In this document: positions 26,018 to 35,559 of the stretch, piece by piece
How the letters are laid out: each line of letters starts with the position of its first letter
Numbering within the stretch: position 1 is the stretch's first letter
Source: Marinobacter psychrophilus
GTDB lineage: Bacteria; Pseudomonadota; Gammaproteobacteria; Pseudomonadales; Oleiphilaceae
Reading direction: 5' to 3'
NCBI RefSeq assembly: GCF_001043175.1
Contig: NZ_CP011494.1
Span: 434,001-498,000, forward strand
Length of the DNA stretch: 64,000 nucleotides
The notes under the pieces: generated by a model
What the model saw: only the letters and a program-made list of their open reading frames with translations
Databases searched by the model: none
What the model was told of the DNA's origin: nothing
Program-made: the position numbers and the translations under genes

Positions 26018-27100
26018 ATGTCCCTCATCAACCTGCACTCCACTGCCGATTTGCACAGCAATGCCATCATTATCGATGGTTTGATCATCGCGAAATGGAG
26101 CCGTGCGCTCTTTGAGGATATGCGTAAGGGTGGGCTGACCGCCGCCAACTGCACGGTATCAGTGTGGGAAGATTTTCAGGGGACGATTGACAACATCGTC
26201 ATGGTGAATCAGCTCATGCGTGACAGCGCTGACCTGGTGCGCCAGGTTCATACCACCGAGGATATTCGGCAGGCCAAGCGCGAAGGCAGGACCGGCATCA
26301 TCCTCGGCTTTCAGAACGCACACGCCTTCGAAGACCAGCTCGGCTACGTCGAGATATTCAAGCGCCTCGGGGTGGGTATCGTGCAGATGTGCTACAACAC
26401 CCAGAACCTGATCGGTACCGGTTGTTACGAGCGCGATGGCGGCTTGTCCGGATTTGGCCGCGAGGTGATTGCCGAGATGAACCGGGTGGGCATTATGTGC
26501 GATCTGTCTCACGTCGGGGCGGTCACGTCTGAAGAAGTCATCCTCGAGTCGAAAAAACCCGTTTGTTATTCCCATTGTCTGCCGGCCGGCCTGAAACAGC
26601 ATCCGCGCAACAAGACCGACGAGCAGCTCAAGTTCATTGCCGACCGTGGCGGTTTCGTCGGCGTGACCATGTTCGCGCCCTTTCTGAAGAAGGGCATCGA
26701 TTCCACCGTTGACGATTACTGCGAAGCGATTGGCTACATCATGAACATCGTCGGCGAAGACGCCATTGGTATCGGCACCGATTTCACCCAGGGCCATGGC
26801 CCCGAATTCTTCGACATGCTCACCCACGATAAAGGCTATGCCCGCTCCCTGACCGAATTCGGCAAGATTGTGAACCCGCTGGGCATACGCACCGTGGGGG
26901 AGTTTCCCAATCTCACTGAGGCGCTGCTCAAAAACGGATTTTCCGAACCTCAGGTTCGCAAGATCATGGGCGAAAACTGGCTGCGGGTTCTTGGCGACGT
27001 CTGGGGCACGGAACACAGTCAAACGCAGGAGTCTGGCGCTGGACTAGTGTCCGAACAGGTCGTCGCGGCGAGTGATGCCGAGTTAGCTTTTCAGGGCTAA
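26018..27100 (+). CDS. Membrane-dipeptidase family (M19) hydrolase of the betaine cluster
   Basis: This 360-residue protein resembles zinc-dependent M19 dipeptidases: STADLHSNAIIIDGLI near the N-terminus (the metal-binding HxD position appears as the D-L-H region), CYNTQNLIGTGCYERDGGLS, then MCDLSHVG, CYSHCLPAGLKQHPRNKTDE and GIGTDFTQGH. The homologous gene sits at the start of the dimethylglycine cluster in Pseudomonas (PA5396 type), where its reaction is unknown. It leads the operon dipeptidase / DUF5943 / dgcA / dgcB / etfA / etfB. A role in hydrolysing a betaine-pathway by-product is only inferred from context. Confidence 0.85.
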   Translation: MSLINLHSTADLHSNAIIIDGLIIAKWSRALFEDMRKGGLTAANCTVSVWEDFQGTIDNIVMVNQLMRDSADLVRQVHTTEDIRQAKREGRTGIILGFQNAHAFEDQLGYVEIFKRLGVGIVQMCYNTQNLIGTGCYERDGGLSGFGREVIAEMNRVGIMCDLSHVGAVTSEEVILESKKPVCYSHCLPAGLKQHPRNKTDEQLKFIADRGGFVGVTMFAPFLKKGIDSTVDDYCEAIGYIMNIVGEDAIGIGTDFTQGHGPEFFDMLTHDKGYARSLTEFGKIVNPLGIRTVGEFPNLTEALLKNGFSEPQVRKIMGENWLRVLGDVWGTEHSQTQESGAGLVSEQVVAASDAELAFQG

Positions 27101-27170
27101 CGTCCTGTTATGGCGTCGGTAACGATCCTGAAAATTACCGGTGGTGGAAAATGATGCGAGGGAAGTGACC

Positions 27171-27704
27171 ATGACGACAATGGCACCAAAACTGCCTATC
27201 GAGGTTGATAAGGAAACCGGCGTCTGGACAACCGACGCGTTGCCTATGCTTTACGTTCCGCGCCACTTCTTTGTCAATAATCACATGGCAATCGAGCACG
27301 AAATAGGCGCTGTGCGTTATGCCGAAATTCTCTACCACGCTGGATACACATCGGCATGGCACTGGTGTGAAAAGGAGGCTGAATTGCACGGTCTGGAAGG
27401 CGCAGCCGTGTTTGAGCATTACATGCTGCGCCTTTCGCAGCGTGGATGGGGCCTGTTCACCATAGAGATGTTCGATCTTGAGCAGGGGGTCGCACGCGTC
27501 CGCCTTGACCACAGTGCCTTTGTGTACGTCTACGGAAAAGTAGACCGCAAGGTCGACTATATGTTCACCGGCTGGTTTGCTGGCGCAATGGACCAGATTC
27601 AGCAAGCGCGAGGGCATTCGCTGCGGACCTGCGCTGAACAGGTCCAGAGCGCGGCGGAGCCTGCCTGCGATCACGGCATATTCATCGTTCAGCCCCTGAG
27701 TTAA
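27171..27704 (+). CDS. DUF5943-type protein of the dimethylglycine cluster
   Basis: I choose ATG 27171 (MTTMAPKLPIEVDKETG) because AGGGAAG lies 8 bases before it; upstream in-frame ATG 27141 is unlikely. The 177-residue product reads PMLYVPRHFFVNNHMAIEHE, then YHAGYTSAWHWCEKEAELHG and a DYMFTGWFAGAMDQI segment. It resembles V4R-like small-ligand-binding domains. Its counterpart (PA5397 type) is conserved next to dgcA in Pseudomonas, function unknown. It ends 10 bases before dgcA. Confidence 0.78.
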   Translation: MTTMAPKLPIEVDKETGVWTTDALPMLYVPRHFFVNNHMAIEHEIGAVRYAEILYHAGYTSAWHWCEKEAELHGLEGAAVFEHYMLRLSQRGWGLFTIEMFDLEQGVARVRLDHSAFVYVYGKVDRKVDYMFTGWFAGAMDQIQQARGHSLRTCAEQVQSAAEPACDHGIFIVQPLS

Positions 27705-27714
27705 GGACTTCCCC

Positions 27715-29781
27715 ATGGCTTTCGAGGCGTTGTTCAAGCCCATCCAGATTGGCACCCAGACTATCCGCAACCGTGTGGTGAGTACCGCCCACGCCGAGGT
27801 TTATGCAACCGATGGCGGCATGACCACCGAGCGCTACGTGCGCTATTACGAAGAGAAAGCCAAAGGCGGCTGCGGTCTGTGCATTTGCGGGGGCTCGTCG
27901 GTCGTGTCCATCGACAGTCCCCATAACTGGTGGAGCTCGGTAAATTTGGCCACCGATCGCATCATTCCCCACTTCCAGAACCTGGCGGACGCCGTGCACA
28001 AGCATGGCGGCAAGATCCTGATTCAAATCACTCATATGGGCCGCAGGTCCCGCTGGGATGGTTTCGACTGGCCCTCGCTCGTGTCACCATCGGGTATACG
28101 TGAACCGGTCCATCGCGCGACCTGCAAGACCATCGAAGAAGAAGAGATCTGGCGCATTATCGGTAATTTCGTTCAGGCGGCGCAACGGGCCAAGGCTGGC
28201 GGCCTGGACGGCGTTGAACTATCGGCCGTGCACCAGCACCTGATCGATCAGTTCTGGAGCCCACGTGTTAACAAGCGCACCGACAAGTGGGGCAAGACCT
28301 TCGAAGATCGCATGCGTTTTGGTCTGGAGGTTCTAAAGGCGGTTCGCGCTGAAGTCGGTGATGATTTCATAGTCGGTCTGCGCATCAGCGGCGACGAGTT
28401 CCATCCCGATGGGCTCAGTCATGACGATATGAAGCAGATCGCGGCCTATTACGACGCGACCGGCATGGTCGACTATTTCGGTGTGGTCGGCTCCGGTTGC
28501 GACACCCATAACTCGCTGGCGAACGTGATTCCAAATATGTCCTACCCGCCCGAGCCGTTTCTGCATCTGGCGGCGGGCATTAAAACCGTGGTCAATGTGC
28601 CGGTGATCCATGCCCAGAACATCAAAGATCCGAACCAGGCGCAGCGCATACTGGAAGCCGGCTATGTTGATCTGGTGGGGATGACGCGGGCGCAGATTGC
28701 CGACCCGCACATCGTCAATAAAATCAAACTGGGGCAGATAGACCAGATCAAGCAGTGCGTGGGCGCCAATTATTGTATCGATCGGCAGTACCAGGGGCTG
28801 GATGTGCTGTGCATCCAGAATGCGGCAACCTCGCGTGAATACAAGGGCCTGCCACATATCATCGCAAAGAGTGCGGGTTCCCGGCGCAAGGTGGTGGTCG
28901 TGGGTGGCGGTCCTGCCGGTATGGAGGCAGCGCGGGTGGCTGCCGAGCGGGGTCATGCTGTGACGTTGTACGAGGCGAACCCTGCACTCGGCGGACAGAT
29001 CACCATAGCGTCCAAGGCGCCGCAGCGCGATCAGATTGCCGGTATCACCCGCTGGTTTCAGCTTGAACTGGCCCGCCTCAACGTCGAAGTATGTCTCGGC
29101 GTACGAGCGGACGAAAGCGTGCTCGACATGCGTCCAGACATTGTGATCGTCGCAACCGGCGGTACGCCTTTCCTGTCGCAGGTGCCCGAATGGGGTGCCG
29201 AAGAAGGCCTCGTCGTCAGTACCTGGGACATCCTCAATGGCGTTGTCGCGCCCGCCAAGAACGTGCTGGTGTACGACACAATCTGTGAATTCCCCGGCGT
29301 ATCGGCGGCCGATTTCCTCTCTGAGAAAGGTGCCCAGGTCGAGATCGTGACCGACGACATCAAGCCCGGCGCGGCCGTTGGTGGCACCAGCTTCCCAACC
29401 TACTATCGTAGCCTGTACGCCAAGGAGGTGATCATGACCTCCGACCTGATGCTGCAGAAGGTCTATCGCGAAGGCGACAAGCTGGTGGCGGTACTCGAAA
29501 ACGAATACACCGGCGTTCAGGAAGAGCGGGTAGTCGATCAGGTGGTGGTTGAAAACGGCGTACGACCCGATGAAGCGCTGTACTACGCGCTCAAGCCGCG
29601 CTCGTTGAACAAGGGTCAGATCGACCTTGAGGCGTTGTTTGAAATCAGGCCGCAGCCATGCCTGAACACGCTGAGTGGCAACGGCAGCGATTTTCTGCTG
29701 TTTCGCCTGGGTGACTGCAACGCGCCACGCAACACCCACGCCGCCATTTACGATGCGCTGAGGCTGTGCAAGGACTTCTGA
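27715..29781 (+). CDS. dgcA: Dimethylglycine demethylase subunit DgcA
   Basis: This 688-residue cytosolic flavoprotein has an N-terminal old-yellow-enzyme TIM barrel (residues 1-370; FKPIQIGTQTIRNRVVSTAH, ITHMGRRSRWDG). A C-terminal FAD/NAD-type domain begins near residue 393 (VVVVGGGPAGMEAARVAAE). With DgcB it oxidises dimethylglycine to sarcosine, passing electrons through ETF. In the cysteine region where trimethylamine-dehydrogenase relatives bind a 4Fe-4S cluster, the sequence reads QCVGANYCIDRQ ... VLCIQN, so one expected Cys is Ala. A canonical cluster is therefore doubtful. The gene is tightly spaced between the DUF5943 gene and dgcB. Confidence 0.9.
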   Translation: MAFEALFKPIQIGTQTIRNRVVSTAHAEVYATDGGMTTERYVRYYEEKAKGGCGLCICGGSSVVSIDSPHNWWSSVNLATDRIIPHFQNLADAVHKHGGKILIQITHMGRRSRWDGFDWPSLVSPSGIREPVHRATCKTIEEEEIWRIIGNFVQAAQRAKAGGLDGVELSAVHQHLIDQFWSPRVNKRTDKWGKTFEDRMRFGLEVLKAVRAEVGDDFIVGLRISGDEFHPDGLSHDDMKQIAAYYDATGMVDYFGVVGSGCDTHNSLANVIPNMSYPPEPFLHLAAGIKTVVNVPVIHAQNIKDPNQAQRILEAGYVDLVGMTRAQIADPHIVNKIKLGQIDQIKQCVGANYCIDRQYQGLDVLCIQNAATSREYKGLPHIIAKSAGSRRKVVVVGGGPAGMEAARVAAERGHAVTLYEANPALGGQITIASKAPQRDQIAGITRWFQLELARLNVEVCLGVRADESVLDMRPDIVIVATGGTPFLSQVPEWGAEEGLVVSTWDILNGVVAPAKNVLVYDTICEFPGVSAADFLSEKGAQVEIVTDDIKPGAAVGGTSFPTYYRSLYAKEVIMTSDLMLQKVYREGDKLVAVLENEYTGVQEERVVDQVVVENGVRPDEALYYALKPRSLNKGQIDLEALFEIRPQPCLNTLSGNGSDFLLFRLGDCNAPRNTHAAIYDALRLCKDF

Positions 29782-29826
29782 CGCGGTTGTCGGGCAGCCG
29801 CTCACGCAGGTCACAGGAGAACCACC

Positions 29827-31809
29827 ATGCTTGAAATTATCCTACCCATCCTGATCTTCACGGCGCTGGTGTTGGCGTTCATAGGGGCGGCCCGCCGGGT
29901 TCACTTGTGGCGACAGGGGCGTCCTTCGGACGTTGGTTTTTTCAGTGGGCTGGCGGCGGTGCCCCGGCGCTACCTTGTCGACCTTCACAGCGTGGTGGAG
30001 CGTGACAAGTACATTTCCCGCACCCACGTGGCGACGGCAGGTGGGTTTGCCCTTGCGGCGCCAGTCGCGATTGCGGTGCACGGTCTGGGCCTGGGCAGCG
30101 CCTGGCTGACGTGGCCTCTGCTGGCGGCCACGCTATGCATGTTTGTTGGCAGCGTGTTTGTGGCCTTGCGCCGACGCAATCCGCCCGCTCGGCTCTCGAA
30201 AGGGCCCTGGATGCGTCTGCCCAAAAGCCTGGTTGCGTTCTCGTTGGGGGTTTTCGTTGTTACTCTGCCGGCCGCGGGTGTTGTACCTGCTGCCATCGGC
30301 GGTTGGGTACTGGCCGTGCTTCTCGCGGTTGTGGTGGCCTGGGGCCTGGCCGAAATGTTTTTGGGTATGACTTGGGGTGGGCCGATGAAACACGCCTTCG
30401 CTGGTGTGCTGCATCTGGCGTTCCATCGCCGGCCGGAACGCTTCGGAGGCGGTCGTTCCACCGGTCTGAAAGCGCTCGATCTCGCCGACCCGCAGGCGCC
30501 GCTGGGCGCAGGAAAACCAGCAGATTTCACCTGGAACCAGCTACTGGGGTTCGATGCCTGCGTTCAATGCGGGCGTTGCGAAGCGGTCTGCCCGGCGTTT
30601 GCTGCGGGCCAGCCCCTCAACCCGAAAAAACTGATACAGGACATGGTGATCGGGCTGGTCGGGGGCAGCGATGCCGGTTATCACGGGTCTCCGCACCCCG
30701 GCAAGCCGGTGGGCGAGCACCATGGCGCACTGGATGAGCCGATCGTCGGAAGAGAAGGCAATGCCTTGGTCAGCGCCGAGACTCTGTGGTCTTGCACCAC
30801 CTGTAGAGCGTGTGTCGAGGAATGTCCGATGATGATCGAGCATGTTGACGCCATTGTCGACATGCGCCGCCACATCACTCTGGAGTTGGGCGTTACACCC
30901 AGACGGGGCGTCGAGGTTATCGAAAACCTGATTGCGACCGACAATCCCAGTGGCTTCGCCCCCGATTCGCGCATGCACTGGGCCGCGGACCTCAACCTGC
31001 CGTTAATGGCCGACGTGCGCGACGCGAAGGTCTTGCTGTGGATTGGCGATGGCGCCTTCGATCAGCGTAACCAGAGAACACTGCGTGCGCTGGTCAGCAT
31101 ACTGCGCGCCGCCGACGTCGATTTCGCAGTTCTCGGTAATGACGAGCGCGATAGCGGTGATCTCGCTCGCCGCCTTGGCGACGAAGCAACCTTCCAGAGC
31201 CTTGCGAGGCGTAACATTGCAACATTGTCCCAGTATGGCTTTGGCTGCATCCTCACCTGCGATCCCCACAGTCTCCATGTACTCAAAAACGAGTATCCCG
31301 AATTGGGCGGCAGCTATCAGGTTGTTCATCACAGCACCTATATTGCTGAATTGCTCGCCGAAGGCCGCATGGAGATTTCCCCGTGGAAAGGCGACAAGGT
31401 CACCTATCACGATCCCTGTTACCTGGGGCGTTACAACGGTGAGTACGAGGCGCCGCGCAACGTGCTCAAGGCCCTTGGTATGGAACTGGTGGAAATGCAG
31501 CGCAGCGGCTCTCGTTCACGCTGCTGCGGCGGCGGTGGGGGTGCGGCGATCATCGACATTCCCGGTAAACGCCGGATCCCCGACATGCGCATGGATGACA
31601 TCCGTGAAACCGGCGTGAGTGTGGTAGCCGTCGGTTGCCCGCAATGTACCGCGATGCTGGAGGGGGTGGTAGAACCGAGGCCGGAGGTACGTGACATTGC
31701 CGAACTCGTGGCCGACTGCCTGGTGCCCTCGGCGCAGAAAGATCAATCCGGCCGGAAAGACAAGGCCGGTCAGCCATCGCCAGCCGGGGAGCTACTCGCT
31801 GATGCATAA
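29827..31809 (+). CDS. dgcB: Dimethylglycine demethylase-associated Fe-S protein DgcB
   Basis: This 660-residue protein has several N-terminal membrane helices (residues about 3-20, 68-110, 135-185). Two ferredoxin-type 4Fe-4S motifs follow (CVQCGRCEAVCP near 245 and CTTCRACVEECP near 325), then a C-terminal pair of cysteine-rich CCG-type domains (HDPCYLGRYN and SRCCGGGGGA). It looks like a membrane-bound electron carrier related to heterodisulfide-reductase and glycolate-oxidase Fe-S subunits. It probably takes electrons from DgcA or ETF towards quinone. Its stop overlaps the etfA start by 8 bases. Confidence 0.9.
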   Translation: MLEIILPILIFTALVLAFIGAARRVHLWRQGRPSDVGFFSGLAAVPRRYLVDLHSVVERDKYISRTHVATAGGFALAAPVAIAVHGLGLGSAWLTWPLLAATLCMFVGSVFVALRRRNPPARLSKGPWMRLPKSLVAFSLGVFVVTLPAAGVVPAAIGGWVLAVLLAVVVAWGLAEMFLGMTWGGPMKHAFAGVLHLAFHRRPERFGGGRSTGLKALDLADPQAPLGAGKPADFTWNQLLGFDACVQCGRCEAVCPAFAAGQPLNPKKLIQDMVIGLVGGSDAGYHGSPHPGKPVGEHHGALDEPIVGREGNALVSAETLWSCTTCRACVEECPMMIEHVDAIVDMRRHITLELGVTPRRGVEVIENLIATDNPSGFAPDSRMHWAADLNLPLMADVRDAKVLLWIGDGAFDQRNQRTLRALVSILRAADVDFAVLGNDERDSGDLARRLGDEATFQSLARRNIATLSQYGFGCILTCDPHSLHVLKNEYPELGGSYQVVHHSTYIAELLAEGRMEISPWKGDKVTYHDPCYLGRYNGEYEAPRNVLKALGMELVEMQRSGSRSRCCGGGGGAAIIDIPGKRRIPDMRMDDIRETGVSVVAVGCPQCTAMLEGVVEPRPEVRDIAELVADCLVPSAQKDQSGRKDKAGQPSPAGELLADA

Positions 31810-33121
31810 CGGCACAGATTCTGTTCCGCGTCGCGACTCACGCAAGGAGCGGATCGCGCGCAATCGCCTGCACCCGGACCACAATGCAGTGCTTGCGGAG
31901 ATGCATGGCACAAGCCGGGTTGGGCCGTCGCTCTGGGCTGGCCCCAATGGGCTGGCGCGGCGTAACCCGCATCGAGTGGGATTTAGTGGCCCCAACGGCA
32001 TCAAGCGGATCGACCGCAGCGGCGCCCAGACAGATACGAGTCTGAACTTGCGAACTGAACGCCAGCCAGTGGCGGCCGATCGGCGTACCACCGTTGAGAT
32101 CGAGACCCCGGCTTTTCTGATTGCAGTGGTGCCTGATCTTCCCGGTGGGCGGCTCTCTGCCCATGACCGGGACCTGCTCGGTTTGGCCCGGCAATTGGCC
32201 GATGCGGACCCGGCCGTGCCCGGCGCTGTGTTGGCCATAGTCTTTGGCGCCATTCGGGAGAATGGCTTCGGGACTGCCGGTGTCGACCGGCTGCTGCACG
32301 CTCTACAACACCCTGCCGATCGATCCTTTGGCTTAGGCGCCACGTCTCACACCGAGTATAGCCCCGAGGCACGTCTGGCCGTGTTGGTTGACGTCGAGCG
32401 CGAGCTCTTGCCGTGCCATTGGCTGTTGCCGGATTCGCCAATGGGTGGCGCCGATCTGGGCCGCCGGTTGGCGGCGAGATTGTCCGAACGCCCGGCGACA
32501 CAGGTTTGGCAGATTAACCAGGATGCAAACGGAAAGCGCTGCAACGGGCTTGGTGCTGCGGGCAGCACGGACATAAACCGGCCGCTACCAGGGTTGGTGT
32601 TGGCGCTGGCCGAGTGCGCTGAGCCCGTGGCCATGACTCGCCACGCGGCTCGACAGATAACTCTGCCGGAGCCATTGTCACGGATGCCCGGGCGCATTCA
32701 GGACCTCGGCGCCGTGGCCGTCGACCCCGCGACGGTCGCGTTAGACGAAGCGGAGTTTATTCTGGCCGCCGGTCGTGGCGTAAGCGACTGGGCCGGATTT
32801 CACAACGCCGCGGCAGCTTTGGGGGCGACCGAAGGTGCCTCGCGCGTTGCGGTGGATGACGGTTTCATGGCGCGCGACCGCCAGGTTGGCGCTAGCGGTA
32901 CATGGGTCACTGCGCGGGTGTACCTCGCGGTTGGTATTTCCGGCGCCATCCAGCATCTGCAGGGTATAAAGAGCTGCGACAAGGTCGTTTCGATCAACCT
33001 CGACCCGGACTGCGATATGAACAAACGCGCCGACCTCACCGTGATCGGCGACGCTGACGAAATTCTGGCGGCTCTGGTGGCGCTGCAGCAACGGATCGAG
33101 GAGAAAGCGGATGCCGCCTGA
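31802..33121 (+). CDS. etfA: Electron transfer flavoprotein alpha subunit, betaine-cluster type
   Basis: The start is ATG 31802 (MHNGTDSVPRRDSR), inside the end of dgcB. The 439-residue chain is longer than a standard EtfA (about 310) because of an N-terminal extension of about 110 residues rich in Arg. The core begins near FLIAVVPDLPGG, and the C-terminal FAD domain shows VGASGTWVTARVYLAVGISG and DKVVSINLDPDCDMNKRADL. Long EtfA forms are typical of the dimethylglycine cluster (PA5400 type). It should accept electrons from DgcA and perhaps sarcosine oxidation. It overlaps etfB by 11 bases. Confidence 0.87.
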   Translation: MHNGTDSVPRRDSRKERIARNRLHPDHNAVLAEMHGTSRVGPSLWAGPNGLARRNPHRVGFSGPNGIKRIDRSGAQTDTSLNLRTERQPVAADRRTTVEIETPAFLIAVVPDLPGGRLSAHDRDLLGLARQLADADPAVPGAVLAIVFGAIRENGFGTAGVDRLLHALQHPADRSFGLGATSHTEYSPEARLAVLVDVERELLPCHWLLPDSPMGGADLGRRLAARLSERPATQVWQINQDANGKRCNGLGAAGSTDINRPLPGLVLALAECAEPVAMTRHAARQITLPEPLSRMPGRIQDLGAVAVDPATVALDEAEFILAAGRGVSDWAGFHNAAAALGATEGASRVAVDDGFMARDRQVGASGTWVTARVYLAVGISGAIQHLQGIKSCDKVVSINLDPDCDMNKRADLTVIGDADEILAALVALQQRIEEKADAA

Positions 33122-33956
33122 CGTTCTTGTGGAATCGGCGTCTGCCGACCGGCTCGGTATTGCCGTGTTGGTCTCGGTCGGGCGCCATCCGCTGACAGGG
33201 CGCACGCGCCGCGCCGACCAGGATGCTCGTGCGTACGAGCTGGCACTTTCTATTGCCGGCGCCCGCACAGCGCTGCTGCACGCTGGACAAAACGATGCCG
33301 AAAACGAGCTGGCGTTGCGTGGCTATCTGGGTATGGTCGGCGTATCCGAAACTGGCGAAAACACCGCGGATCAATTGGCGGTGATAGAACAGGCCACTGG
33401 CGCCGATGTGTTGCCGGCGCTGGTTAACGCGCTGCGTGAGCTGTCGCCAGAGCTGGTACTGTGCGGCATGCGGGCCGAAACCGGTGAAGGTTCGGGAATG
33501 CTTCCCTATCTGCTGGCCGAGTGGCTGGGCTGGCCCATTGTTAGTGGTGTGGCACAGGTAGAAAGCGTAAGCGACGGCGTCGCGACGTTGTTGCAGGCTC
33601 TCCCGCGCGGCCAGCGACGTCGGCTCTCGGTGCGGCTTCCTGCAATCGTAACGGTCGATAGCGCGGCGCCCGGCGCGCGTGCCTCGGCTTTTGGTCCGGC
33701 ACGCAGGGGCGGGCTTGCGGTGTCCGCTGCCGCGTCTATGCCTGACGAAGCGCGGGCCGGATGGCTTACCACACCGGCGCGCAAGCGACCCAGACGATTG
33801 AAGATCATCACCGCGTCGTCGGCGCGGGACCGTTTCAAGGCGGCAGCGTTAAAGACGCAGGGCGGCGGCGGTAAAGTGTTGACCGGCTTCAGTCCCGAGA
33901 TCGGGGCTGAAGCCATTCAGGCGCTGCTGAAAGAGGAAGGGGTACTGCCAAGCTGA
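33111..33956 (+). CDS. etfB: Electron transfer flavoprotein beta subunit, betaine-cluster type
   Basis: This 281-residue protein belongs to the EtfB/FixA family: IAVLVSVGRHPLTGRTRR at the N-terminus, LVLCGMRAETGEGSGMLPYL in the middle and LPRGQRRRLSVRLPAIVTV in the nucleotide-binding half. It begins within the etfA gene, so the subunits are translationally coupled. It ends 5 bases before the convergent gbcA stop, so the two transcripts meet tail to tail with no room for separate terminators. Confidence 0.88.
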   Translation: MPPDVLVESASADRLGIAVLVSVGRHPLTGRTRRADQDARAYELALSIAGARTALLHAGQNDAENELALRGYLGMVGVSETGENTADQLAVIEQATGADVLPALVNALRELSPELVLCGMRAETGEGSGMLPYLLAEWLGWPIVSGVAQVESVSDGVATLLQALPRGQRRRLSVRLPAIVTVDSAAPGARASAFGPARRGGLAVSAAASMPDEARAGWLTTPARKRPRRLKIITASSARDRFKAAALKTQGGGGKVLTGFSPEIGAEAIQALLKEEGVLPS

Positions 33957-33961
33957 CGCTT

Positions 33962-35248
33962 TTATTTCCCGACGATACGCAAATGATCCTGGCCGTAACC
34001 CAGGTTGCTGAGCATCTGTTCGCTATACCATTGCAGGAAGTCGATGACGCCGTATTCGTAAGTCTCTGAATAGGGGCCTGGCTGGTAGGCTTTGGAGTTG
34101 ATACCAAGCTGGTTTTCCTCCACCAGGCGCCGATCTTGGTCGTTGGTTGCGTCCCAGACCCGACGCATGTGGGCCAGATCGTAGTCGACGCCTTCGACGG
34201 CGTCCTTATGTACCAGCCATTTGGTGGTGACCACGGTGTGCTGGGGCCCAAGCGGCAACACGCGAAACACCACCGCGTGATCTCCCATGAAGTGGTTCCA
34301 GGAATTGGGCAGGTGAAATATACGCAGCGAGCCCATGTCAGGATTCTGGATTCGGCCCATCAGTTTGGTGCAAGCAGGTTTGCCGTCCATTGTCATGGCG
34401 ACCGTACCCTCCAATAGGGGGGTTCTGGTAAGGCGGCTGCGCTGACCGAAACGCCGCAGTTGCCAGGGTATATTCTGGGCACTCCATTCGGCCTGCTTGC
34501 GCGCGACCAGTGCCTTGTACTCGGGTGTGGCGCGGGGATCCTCGGTGTCATCGAATTCCTGCAGGCTGTTCAGTAATTCGGGGTGCGCCCCGTTGCAGTG
34601 ATAGCACTCGCGATTGTTTTCAACCACCAGCTTCCAGTTAGCCTGTTCAACCAGCGTCGATTCGGCGGCGACCTTGACGTTTTCCATGTCGTAGGGCTCG
34701 AGGTATTCACCCAGCGTGAAGATAAGGTCATCAACGGCGGGTGGCTCTTCGGCCAGACAGATCAGGATGAAACCGCCGCCGGTTTTGACCTGCACGGGTT
34801 TCAGGCTGTAGTCGGACGGGTCGAAAGTGTTGCCCATATTGTTGCCTGCGTACAACAGGCGCCCATCGAGCTCGTAGGTCCATTGGTGGTAGGGGCACAC
34901 CAGCTTGGCAACTTTGCCCTTAGCCTTACTGCACAGGCGTGAACCACGATGGCGACAGACGTTGTGAAATCCTTGCACAGCGCCTGTGTTGTCGCGCATC
35001 ACGATCACGGAGTTACTGCCCACCTCGACTGTTATGTAGCTGCCTCTGGTTGGGATTTCGCACGTCATTCCGGCGAAAATCCACTCCTTCTCGAATATCT
35101 CTTCGATGTCGAGTTTGAACATGCTCGCGTCGTTGTAGAAGGCTTGTGGTAAGGAGAAATTCTGGCGCCTGCTTTGCAGCATCTCAGCCATTACTCTGCG
35201 TGGATCATTCATTGGGTGGTCAAAACCTGCGGTAAAATCACGGTCCAT
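33962..35248 (-). CDS. gbcA: Glycine betaine monooxygenase, Rieske oxygenase subunit GbcA
   Basis: This 428-residue cytosolic Rieske non-haem iron oxygenase has the Rieske 2Fe-2S ligands in CRHRGSRLCSKAKG and CPYHQWTYELDG (about residues 97-123). The catalytic iron region ENNRECYHCNGAHPEL follows near 213-228. GbcA with reductase GbcB converts glycine betaine to dimethylglycine plus formaldehyde. Length and motifs match Pseudomonas GbcA. It is divergently transcribed from gbcB across a 311-base region and convergent with etfB. Confidence 0.94.
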   Translation of the reverse strand: MDRDFTAGFDHPMNDPRRVMAEMLQSRRQNFSLPQAFYNDASMFKLDIEEIFEKEWIFAGMTCEIPTRGSYITVEVGSNSVIVMRDNTGAVQGFHNVCRHRGSRLCSKAKGKVAKLVCPYHQWTYELDGRLLYAGNNMGNTFDPSDYSLKPVQVKTGGGFILICLAEEPPAVDDLIFTLGEYLEPYDMENVKVAAESTLVEQANWKLVVENNRECYHCNGAHPELLNSLQEFDDTEDPRATPEYKALVARKQAEWSAQNIPWQLRRFGQRSRLTRTPLLEGTVAMTMDGKPACTKLMGRIQNPDMGSLRIFHLPNSWNHFMGDHAVVFRVLPLGPQHTVVTTKWLVHKDAVEGVDYDLAHMRRVWDATNDQDRRLVEENQLGINSKAYQPGPYSETYEYGVIDFLQWYSEQMLSNLGYGQDHLRIVGK

Positions 35249-35559
35249 CGCTTTCTCTCCTCATGGCGTGAATGATCGTAACAGATGCCATCTGACGATC
35301 GACAGAGTGTGGACCAGGTTCGGAAAATAGAGTTGTCTATTCACGACATGCACAGCGCTGACGACGACATCCGGTGTCGGGGTCGTAATGGCAGTTCCAG
35401 ATACGCCAGTGTCGTATATAGACAAGTCGTGCCAAGGGCAGACGGCGAAAATCATCTCGTTGACCATGCGTCGGTGGAACATGCATCAGTGCATAGAGTG
35501 ATGGCGATACCTGGCTTGAGTTGTCGTCGCCTGCAGGCCGTTCAGACGAGAGAGATTCT
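35249..35559. promoter_or_regulatory. Divergent gbcA-gbcB control region
   Basis: 311 bases separate the divergent start codons of gbcA and gbcB, with no convincing gene. In Pseudomonas the same divergent region is activated by GbdR in response to glycine betaine or dimethylglycine, so GbdR sites are expected here. I do not assign exact sites. Confidence 0.55.

Noticed and set aside
28333..29814. 493-codon minus-strand frame opposite dgcA
   Set aside because: It is a shadow of a high-GC coding gene with no family similarity.
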